Below are positions 1 through 10,800 of a DNA stretch of 64,000 nt, in pieces. Each line of letters starts with the position of its first letter. Position 1 is the first letter of the stretch. The position numbers and the translations under genes were made by a program. The notes under the pieces are model-generated. The model was not told where the DNA came from. It worked only from the letters and a program-made list of their open reading frames with translations, and did not search any database. This DNA is from Lamellibrachia columna (Eukaryota > Annelida > Polychaeta > Sabellida > Siboglinidae), in NCBI GenBank assembly GCA_963662155.1, contig OY759271.1, forward strand, positions 36,149,027-36,213,026. Direction: 5' to 3'.

Positions 1-254
1 AGTTAGTATCGTAATCATTTGATATCTTTGTCTTTGATAATGTCCAGCTGGCCATATGCAAGTTCTGTTGTGATATTATTTTTATATATTATAAAAAATA
101 TATACTATAGTTTTGTAAGATAATTAATTGTACGAGAAGAACTAAAGTAGTGGTAGGAATCTGGAGAATTAAATCCGTCCTGATGGTTACAGTTTCATCT
201 TTAGGTCAATAAAATCTGGAATGGAACCATTACCACCATTACCTTGTCTAATGG

Positions 255-484
255 CATGATCATGTTTCCAGTTCCAGCGTCCAGCTACCTCCTGCTCTTG
301 CGATCTCTGCTATTTCTCTGTGCCAGATGTTACTTGCCCTTTTGCATTGAGGTCTCCATGTGCATACCTGTCTTGTGATGTGTTGTGTTGGCTTCCCTAG
401 AGTATGTCCTATCCAGCTTAACTTCTTTCTAATTTGATGTTGATTGACTGATTCTTGATTTGTTCAATCCAATATTGCTTCATT
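255..484 (-). mobile_element. RTE-type LINE, extreme C-terminal fragment
   Basis: Read on the minus strand this stretch translates, with at least one frameshift, to peptides such as LSWIGHTLGKPTQHITRQV, TWRPQCKRA and IWHREIAEIARAGGSW. These match the conserved end of RTE/'craniofacial development protein 2-like' retrotransposon polyproteins (pattern WIGH-LRKP...ITRQ-L-W-PQGKR...TW-R). Only this tail is present; no reverse transcriptase or endonuclease is seen in the window next to it. The left arm of the 364-1307 palindrome begins inside the fragment. Family assignment is from recalled family patterns, not a search. Confidence 0.6.
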
Positions 485-791
485 GTTAATTTTTTCTAGC
501 CACTATATCTGTATAATCCGTGTCAATGTGTGCTACATATAAAATTACAGGCCACACCTAGTTTTTGTCACAGATTTATTATCTTATGAGATGAAAGCGT
601 GGCAGAACTGATGTAGATCAAACACTGCAGCTGCATATTAATGTTGATATAGTATCAGCTTTGTGACATTTCAAATGCACAAGTGTTGACATTTCACCAG
701 AGGTAGTAGATGCTGTAACATTTGCCATCTGTAATTTAATATATTACTCAAAATTTTAATATTTAAATATCATGCCAACACTGTTGATATG

Positions 792-882
<91 letters not shown>

Positions 883-1301
883 CATATCAACAGTGTTGAC
901 ATGTTATTTAAATATTAACATTTTGAGTAATATATTAAATTACAGATGGCAAATGTTACAGCATCTACTACCTCTGGTGAAATGTCAACACTTGTGCATT
1001 TGAAATGTCACAAAGCTGATACTATATCAACATTAATATGCAGCTGCAGGGTTTGATCTACAACATCAGTTCTGCCACGCTTTCATCTCATAAGATAATA
1101 AATCTGTGACACAACTAGGTGTGGCCTGTAATTTTATATGTTGCACACATTGACACGGATTATACAGATATAGTGACTAGAAAAAATTAGCAATGAAGCA
1201 ATATTGGAATGAACAAATCAAGAATCAGTCAATCAACATCAAATTAGAAAGAAGTCAAGCTGGATAGGCCATACTCTAGGGAAGCCAACACATCACAAGA
1301 C

Positions 1302-1307
<6 letters not shown>
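364..1307. repeat. Large TA-centred inverted repeat (palindrome)
   Basis: The left arm (about 364-795) and right arm (about 880-1307) are reverse complements over some 420 bp with few mismatches. For example CCTGTCTTGTGATG at 367 pairs with CATCACAAGACAGG ending at 1304, and GATGGCAAATGTTACAGC in the right arm pairs with its complement near 710-730. The centre is a (TA)n run. No open frame explains it. The high arm identity suggests a recent inverted duplication or a foldback element. Confidence 0.9.
789..880. repeat. (TA)n microsatellite at palindrome centre
   Basis: This is an almost pure TA dinucleotide run of about 90 bp joining the two palindrome arms. Such runs can extrude as cruciforms and are prone to length change and assembly error. 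Confidence 0.95.
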
Positions 1308-1360
<53 letters not shown>

Positions 1361-1374
1361 CATATACATATATA
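1305..1374. repeat. (TA)n / CATATA microsatellite
   Basis: A TA run grades into CATATA units and abuts the outer end of the right palindrome arm. The left arm has no such run at its outer end. Open frames across it (repeated MY/IY) are artefacts. Confidence 0.9.
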
Positions 1375-1937
1375 TTTTTATACCACACATTTCAGTATTT
1401 GTAATTATAAAATGTTTGCCTTTGTGTGAGAGTGGTTGATGGTTATCAGTTTCATTTCCAAAATACAGCATCCTGTGTAAAAGAAATGTCCCTTAGCAGC
1501 ATGCCTGTGACTTATTCAGAGTGTATAATATTGATAATCACCATTACAAGCAAAATCACACAGTGGCCTGGCTGACTCAATGACTTTTGAAATAATTCAG
1601 TAGTAAAACACAATTTAGGATGCGTATGTTGAATGTTATATGAGACTCACTGAGAGCGAGTAATCAGTATAATGACAACACTTGTTTTCAAGCAAGCAGT
1701 CAACCCTGTTCAAGGGAAGTGGCTCTTTCCTAAGTACCATGTTGTGTATTAAGATACAACCTGCGCTAACAGTAACAGACCACCTGTATCAACAGACCAT
1801 TTTTCAACAACTGATTCAGCGGTCGTTTAAGCCAGGTTTGACTGTACCGTTTGTACATGCCACTTCTGTTGTTTCACATAATGTGAACCTGCCGTCCGTT
1901 GTATGCAGAGCTGTTTACTTGTAGAGGAGCTCCAACA

Positions 1938-2060
1938 ATGAAGCTACTTGTGGGCCTACTGGTCACTGCGATGTTGGTCAGTGACATTGTATGTCCACCA
2001 GTGAATCCAGGTGTGACTGGGAAAGTTAACCATCCTGATGAGGACCTAAGTAATAGCGAA
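1938..2060 (+). CDS. NUCB1: Nucleobindin exon 1: start codon and signal peptide
   Basis: The ATG is preceded by CCAACA, and the first 19 residues ([19 protein letters not shown]) form a short hydrophobic secretion signal. The exon ends at AATAGCGAA before GTAAGTAC, in phase 0. The frame is open upstream of the ATG, but those codons lie in the 5' leader and carry no in-frame ATG close by. Possible acceptor AGs at 1909-1910 and 1923-1924 leave room for an upstream non-coding exon. Confidence 0.85.
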
Positions 2061-4837
2061 GTAAGTACTGCAAGGCACACATTATACACATGGAGCATCA
2101 CAGTAACTGTTCTTTACCAAATGTATATCATCTGAGACATGCAGCATATGTCTGAACAATTGTTTTAGTGCAGTCAAGGTGTAGTAAGATGTGCCATTGC
2201 ATGATTGGTGCAATGTTTTGACTGTCGGTACAATAGGATCCCATGAATACATCCATGCAGTACGTAAGTGTGACATTTGGTACATGAGAATCAAATCCAT
2301 GGGCCCTAGTAAATTTGGTCATCAAAATGCTTCTTGATGTATTATAGCTGTGCGTGAGTTGCCTGACATTTTGACTTGCCTGACATTTCGACTTGCCTGA
2401 CATTTCAACTTGATGTGTTGTTTTGGAGACATGGGTTTATCAGAAGAAGCACCAAAATTACGCAAATAAAGTGTTGGTGCATTTTGCTTGCTGTTGCAGA
2501 GAACCGATCAAGATATACTCAGTCTTGGAATTATTGTGACCATGTCAGAACGAATGAGAAGTAATATAGTTTCCATAAAATGATGTGAAATGATTGTTAG
2601 ACAGGACTTACATGCGTAGTTATGGTGACAGCATCCTTAACCATTATTTATGTCATTTTGTGACACAGTTCTTGACATTTACCCTCACATTGTAAACTCA
2701 TATTTATTAGTGCCAGACAACTGATTCAGTCCTACTGCAGCATGTTGACAATGGGGGTAACAATTCCAGGTAATAGTAGTGTACACCTGTTGCTGCAGCA
2801 TGTTGACAATGGGGGTAACAGTTCCATGTAATAATAGTGTACACCTGTTGCGGCAGCATGTTGACAATGGGGGTAACAATTCCATGTAATAATAGTGTAC
2901 ACCTGTTGCGGCAGCATGTTGACAATGGGGGTAACAATTCCAGGTAATAATAGTGTACACCTGTTGCTGCAGCATGTTGACAATGGGGGTAACAGTTCCA
3001 GGTAATAATAGTGTACACCTGTTGCGGCAGCATGTTGACAATGGGGGTAACAGTTCCAGGTAATAATAGTGTACACCTGTTGCGGCAGCATGTTGACAAT
3101 GGGGGTAACAGTTCCAGGTAATAATAGTGTACACCTGTTGCTGCAGCATGTTGACAATGGGGGTAACAGTTCCAGGTAATAATAGTGTACACCTGTTGCT
3201 GCAGCATGTTGACAATGGGGGTAACAGTTCCAGGTAATAATAGTGTACACCTATTGCTGCAGAATTTAATCACAGCGACAGGCAGGTGACAGCTAGCTAC
3301 CTGTCGCTATTCGTGATCAAATTAAGTGGTACTTGAAATAAGGTATTTCTGGTATGCAGGTAGTAGCTGCATACCTGAAGCTCATTTCAAGTATTATTTC
3401 CAACTAATATTGATGAGAAATAATTCAGGTAAAGTGTGTTGTTGTTGGAGTAATTAATTGTGCCGGGTAGTGTAGATAATTGCATTTTACATCAAGTGAC
3501 GAAACAAGGGAGTGTGCCACTGCTGTAGAACCAGAGTACATAAAATCAATAATATTTGATGAAATTGATGTCATGTAACAAGTGGTGGGGGCAAATCAGC
3601 ATCCAGCATGGAATTGAGAGCAATGAAAAGGTCACACACCCCAATATTAAAATATATATTTATATTATTATTTTATTAAGTATTTACTTGGTCTATGTTG
3701 TAAAGCCCCCCGTTGTTACAGCCACAGGGCCTGGTAGATGTTGTTACAGCCACAGGGCCTGGTAGAAGTTGTGGCAGTCAATGGGCCTGGTAGATGTTGT
3801 AAATTCACTTAATCCTCTGTTCTTGGGCCTATCCTATGTTGTAAAGCCCCCCCCCCATTGTTGCAGCCGATGGGCCTGGCCTATGAGCACTACCTGAAGG
3901 AGGTGGTGAGTGCACTAGAAAAAGACGATGACTTCAAGAAGAAGCTAGAAGCTGCAAACACATCAGATATTGTGGTTAGTAGTCCACTTATCACTTATCA
4001 ACAACATAATGCTGTCCTCATTCATGGAATCAAGTATGCAGGGAATTTGTTACTGAATGTTGCCAAGGAAAATAAATAATAATTATTATTATTTTACAAT
4101 TAATGACTAGAAGTTTTCTCTCAGAAGTTATGTTTCCTCGTCTAACTGAATGTGACCTTTTATGCTACACAATCACTTATGCAAGTATATTATGCAATAT
4201 ACATGCAGTCAGTCATCCTGCATCAGTTCTCCTGGTGTGCGCGCGTGTGTGTGGTTTTTGTAACTGTGGGGAGATTGTCAGTCATGTTGTTGTTTGTGAC
4301 AGAGTGGGGAGATTGCCCGTCACCTGGAGTTTGTCAGTCACAACGTGAGGACAAAGCTGGACGAGCTCAAGAGGAGCGAAGTGGATCGACTCCAAGCGGC
4401 AATCCGTCAGAAGCAGCATATAAAGGATGGTAAGTGGATGGTGCAGTGTTGATGAAGACTAAAGCTCTCATTTATTAACATATGGAGGGGTGATTAGAGC
4501 AGTGGACTCTTACATAAACTGCACAAACTGCGTCCAACTATAAGGGTTGCCACATGTAATATGCGGTGTAATGCCCGCTACCCAAAAGTAAAAGCGAACA
4601 GGACAAAGAAACTTTTTACCAACTGGTGCCTGTTTAACAATTAGCAGTTATTCTTCTGTGTGTGTGCGTGCGTGCGTGCGTGCGTGCATGCTTAGAGTGT
4701 CATTGTTTTATGATGTCGTGTGTGTATATAATATATACTTTTTTTTATATATATATATGTTTTTGGGTGATTTTGAGCATGTTTATTCCAGTCTTGTGTG
4801 TGTCATTATTTTATGATGTAGATAATACTATATTAAG

Positions 4838-4889
<52 letters not shown>

Positions 4890-7800
4890 TGGAATAAACA
4901 TGCTATATATATATATGGCTTAATATAGTATTATCTACGTCATAAAATAATGACGCACACATACAAGACTGGAATAAACATGCTCAAAATCACCCAAAAA
5001 AAATTTGGGGGGGTAAATAATTACACAGGTTATTTAATTTTTTTTAAACTGTTCACTATCAATGACGCTGCTAAACTAAAACGGATTCGTTCCACAATGA
5101 TGCATCAAAACTTTAAGCAGACCGGCTTTGGTCTGCTTAAAGCGGTGGTCTGCCGTAGGCGGCGGTATATCCATAAACGGTCGACTTAAACAGGATATAG
5201 GAATATATATTATATATATATATACAGACATTGTTTTTCAGTTTCAGTATTGCTGAAAAGTAAAAGCTTTTATGTCTTAATCCTATTACCAGGAGAACAC
5301 ATTTGGGATATTCCTATTGGCAATATCCATCACCAAGAACTTGAACAGTTAAAACAGATAACAATCTACCTGTTACACTCCATATTTGCCAACGGCACCA
5401 CTGGTGCATCTAGACCATATTTGTGATGTCTCTGATAACCTCGTTTTCCTATTTCGGTGATGGCTCGAACATATGTGTTACTGACAGGATAAGTAATTGT
5501 TTATGTAAAACTCACTATTATAGTATCATCCACTGCTTGGGTTCGCTGTCACAAGGGGTAACGAATAATGTGTAAAAAAAAGTTGCTAGAAAATTGTGAT
5601 TTTTAAATGTGTTTTAGGATTTTACTAACATGCCTGGTGTGTTGTTTTGGCAGGTGTTCCAGTGCACCAGCAAATCAATGAATTTGTTGGACATGTAGAC
5701 CACCGCAATCCTCATACCTTTGAAGTCTCGGATCTCGAGAAACTCATTAAAAAGGTACTTCAATTAAGAATTTTCTTTGTGGGATGGTGTTTCATTGAAG
5801 GCACAAAAGTAAAGATCATTATAGATTTGCAGCTCGGAGATTTACTATTGATTATGTTATGTCAGGAGGTTATCGTTACTGGATTTAAGAGTGTGAAAAG
5901 TTGTTCTAATAATTCTGACTTACATGTAATGCACCACCTGTATGTGTATACTGCTAAATTTAGTTGCTATGTACTGTTTTGTTATATTTATATTGTGAAA
6001 TGCTGTAATTGTAACCACGCTTCTTGTTTTGAAGAATTGGGGTGCCCATAGGAAAACGTGGTAAATTCCAATTAACTTCAGAAATAGGAATTCTCCAAGA
6101 CCAGTGCCAGCCAAGCAATGTTTCCTGTTTACTTTGGACATGTTCTGTGATAATTGTTTCAATAATATGTCACAACAGTAAACTTGAACAAATCTCTGCA
6201 TTAAAGAATGTCACTAAAGTTTGATTACTATAAGTTTTTATTATTAACCTTCTCAATAACAGGGAACAGCAGCATATATAAATAACCATTTGTGTTTATC
6301 TGTAGTGAACCCACTTAGTACATTTAAATTTATTGCATAGTGTTACCCGTAGAAAATAAGAAAGATATACATAACTTGCTGTTCTCCTTTACAATAGACG
6401 TTACATGTTGTGCTTGTAGGCGACAGGTGACTTAAACCAGATTGACGAGAAGCGAAGAACGGAGTTCAAGGAATACGAGATGGAGAAAAAGATGGGAACT
6501 GAAGAGAAACTGGCAAAGATGACTGCAGAGCAGCGCGAAGCCGAGAAGAAGAGGATGGAAGAAATGAAAAAGAAGCACAATGACCACCCAAAGGTTAACC
6601 ATCCGGTATGTGACACTGTCATAGTTGATCACTTGGTGGGGGGGTCTTGCGTAGACGCTTTGAGTTGTAGTGCATCTAACGTTTCCCCCTTGTCTCTGGT
6701 GTTCTGTATCAGTGAATCGTTTTTTCTGGCATTTGAAGACAGAATGTAATCTTTTAAAAAATCAAGATATTGTATACATTTATGGTTTTAGAAATTGAAA
6801 ATTATTTGATGAAATGTTTGAGCAATTGTATGGTTATGGGGCCCATATGGTCTGGGCGGCTAAGAGTACTTTATTGTATGCAATGGTGATTTATAACAGA
6901 TTTTTTATTTTATTTTAACGTATTTATATTTTTAATGCATATGTTTATGTACAACTGTATATGGTTTTTTAAACGTGAAATAAAGGTATTTCTGTAGCTT
7001 AAAACAGAATGTGAATAGGTCAGGGTAATGACGGTGTTCACCTTCTTCGATCTTCTTCTCTGCATGTGTGCATATGTGTAAGTAAGACTAATGTTATTGG
7101 TGCTAGGGAAGCAAGGATCAGTTGGAAGACGTTTGGGAAGAGCAGGATGGAATGGACAAGAAGGACTTCAATCCCAAGACATTCTTCTACCTCCATGGTA
7201 GGTTCTTATCATGTTCTTGTCAGCCACTTTAAGGGGTCGTCACATAAGTTCTCAAAGTCCAAAAACTGTACAGTGTTTAGTATTGGTTCAGACCACCACC
7301 CACCCCCTCAATGTGTGGTGTGGGACATAGGATAGTAATAGTTCAGACCACCACTTACCCCCACAATGTGTGGTGTGGGACATAAGCCAGATAGTAATAG
7401 TTCAGACTACCACCTACCCCCTCAATGTGTGGTGTGGGACATAAGATAACATGCATATTGACAATCAGAAAGCATTCATTAGGCCCACAAAACGTGGTGA
7501 TGACCAAACCACCGCCCACCAATATGTAATGATGTATGTATTATTCAACTTTGCGAACTTATTCGATGCCCCATTGGTGATGATTTCTAGCAGTAGTCAT
7601 TTTGCATTCATAGACATTTCACAAGCTAAACATAAGTTTATGGTATTCTGGTAATCAGATCTATCCTATTTGAAAGCCCCTGACTATGTAAGATTTCCCT
7701 CCCCCCTAAAATAAATTTACTTTCGTACTCTACGCATGTAAACAGCGATTTAGTAGCAAATAATTTATATTGACTCCATTTACACATTGACACATTGTCG

Positions 7801-10800
7801 GCTGAGCTTAAGTAACATTTCTAGTGACCACAGTCGTTGCTTGTGGCAGATGTGAACGGAGATGGCTTCTTGGATGAAAATGAAGTGGAGTCACTATTTC
7901 AGAAGGAGGTAATATATTTAACATTGTTCACATGATATGTATATTTAACATTATTCAGATGCTTGTATGGAAATGAAACTCTTTCAGAAGGAGGTAATGT
8001 AGTTAACATTGTTCAAATGTAAGTTTGAAGAAATTGCCTTTGTAGAACTTGAACAGTCTTGAACCAAGATACATGCTGTGAGCCTGTGACATGTATGTAT
8101 ATATATATCAGATATATATATATATATATCAGATATATAGTGTAGTGTTTATTTTTTTGTGTGGACAATTGGGTACTAGTAGATGTGTATTTGTACGTAG
8201 CAAGCTAGCATGAACCAAATTGGTTGTGGAGTCTTTCAACGCAACTGATTCGGAATATTTACATATAACCCGCTGATTGTTTTAATGGTTGGGAACCTTA
8301 CCACTATATGTAGGTCAATATGTGTTTGCGCCGATGTTGCGTTGTGGCTTGCATTGCAGCAGTGCTAACTGGTGTGGTGTGCGTTACAGCTGGACAAGCT
8401 GTATGACCCGAATGCGCCGGAGGATGACCAGATGGAGCGGTACGAGGAGATGAACAGGATGCGGGAACACGTGATGAAGGAGATCGACAAAAACGATGAC
8501 AGGATGGTCAGTCTGGATGAGTTCGTGGAGAGCACCAAGCGGGCATCGTATGAAAAGGAAGAAGGATGGGAGGTGCGGAATACTCCTCAAGAGTATCGTC
8601 ATCAGTTATTTTGTTTCCAACATTGGTATAATTTTACATGCAATACAATATTGGGAAAGTAATACAACTTAAAATTGCTTCCCCCATCAAACGTCCTTGG
8701 CAGTGAAGAATATTTTCACATATACTATCTATGACACATCATGATAACACTACGTCTACAGTTGAACATGCATTGAACATTTTCCATAATTATGCTGTGC
8801 ATATTGTAAAACAGTTAAGACATTGTGAGAGTCAGGTTTAATAATACATAAATCAATGTCAAACCAATATATGTGTATTAGTGCACAAAGCATTTGTTTC
8901 GTAATATAGTAAAAGTATGTTAACTTGAGTATGAGTTTGATCAAACGAAGTCAAGTGAAAATGGAAACGCTGAAAACTCGCGAATTTCACCCTTGGTGAA
9001 ATTTTTTAACTTGATCGGTGAGAAGATGGAATCCTGGAGTGTGGGATGTCATGGAATGAGGGAACTCCATAGGGTAACTTCACAGTCCCCCCCCACTCAA
9101 TCTCTGAACACCCACATGCCTGTAGAAAGCACGTATTAGCTGTAAGAAATGAATTGGGGGGAATTCCTTGAAGTTAGTGAAATGGGTCCCTGTTCTTGGC
9201 AATACCATTATTGTTGCAATACAGAAACCTAACTCAAATACATAGATATTTTGATATTTCTTTCGAATACAATGCAATCTGAGCTTTGTTAAAGATGAGC
9301 CACATAAAGTACGAACGGAATATAGAAAGTTTTGTGCTAGCTTGAATGTGTGGCGGTTAGTGGCATGTTAAATTGCTTGAACTTTCAGGATCTGGAGGAT
9401 AATGATCAGTTTTCTGATGAAGAATTTGAGAAGTTCCAGAAAGAATACCACGAGACACATGGGGTGAGTATACAGTCTACGTACAGCCAAAGAATCTTAA
9501 GTTGTGCTGCCCGTAGCAGCCATTGACAGCCACTAGTGATCAAAAAGAAATAACCTAAACAAAGTTGTTTTAGCTTGTTTATAATGTGCGAGTAGGGGAA
9601 GGCAGTGTTAGTTGAGCCACCCACGTTTCCCAAGAAACTACAGCAGAGGCAGCTACATGGTACCACCCAGTTACTGAACATGCTATTAGACCACGATTGA
9701 CGTGCAATAAGTGTCATTAGTCACAACTGTCAGAAAATGTGAGTTAAAAGTGTGTGTTTTGAAACTTGGTGACTGTGATTAATGTCTGCCTGCGACTAGA
9801 CTTATTTGTCTGTGCACTAACAAATGTACAGGAAAGAATATTATTTACATAACTTTGCGCATTAATGAGAAGTTAATTAAAAAAGCTTAATTGTTGAAAT
9901 GGGGCTAGTTGAGCCACTGAAGGCTCAAGGGAGTATTAGTTGAGCAACAGTTAAAAATGAAGACTAGTGTTCTTTACCCCAAAATAAATCAAGGAATGAA
10001 TTTTTCCGAGCAAATTGGGACACCGGATAGCTACAAGGCAACATATTAGCAGTTAGTTACACTGGTTGCGATTGGCCTATAAGTCTATATTAATTTAGTG
10101 TTGAATTATTAATTAAGTGCATAGACTTGTCAGAGTTGTACCCATTGAGTAAATGTGTTGACCGAATTGTTATGAATTTTTAGTATGAGGCCAACTTACT
10201 GTATACTGTGGCTCAACCTACCCCAACACCAAGTGTTAGTTGAGCCAGCTTGTCAACCCTATTTGAATCAGTTTAAAATAATTATCTATGCATACTACAT
10301 ATATTATCTTGGTATAAAATTATCTAATAATCATGGTTCATTTGAGTAAAAAAAAATTTGCTTATGATTATGATCGTGCCATACATATCAAAAAGGATAA
10401 AAAATGGCTCAACTAACACTGCCTTCCCCTATATTGTTAGGAAAAAATAAACTTTATAACTAAATTAGTTCAATGTGTTTGTGTTATGTTGAAGTCATGA
10501 GATACAGAACTGGGTGGTTTTTGTGTAGATGCCTGAAGAAGTTCACAATGAGGTTCCACATCAAGAGGTACACCAGCAACAACAGCAGCATCAGGAGCAG
10601 CAACCTCCAGTACAACAAGGACATCAGCAGGTAGCGCAACAGAATATGGCAGGACAACAACAGCAGCAGCAGCAACAACAACAACCAGTGCAACAACAAC
10701 CAGTGCAACAGCAACAACAAGTAGTACAACAACAACAACCAATAGTACAACAGCAACAACCTGTAGTACAACAGCAACAACCTGTAGTGCAACAGCAACA

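Noticed and set aside
1244..1471. Minus-strand frame with MY/IY runs
   Set aside because: Translation of a (TA)n/CATATA microsatellite.
2685..3273. Three overlapping ~180-residue minus-strand repeat proteins
   Set aside because: All arise from the stop-free 58-bp minisatellite read in three frames; no start context, introns or homology.
7283..7447. CRISPR-like array
   Set aside because: Three contiguous degenerate tandem copies with no uniform spacers; a eukaryotic intron.
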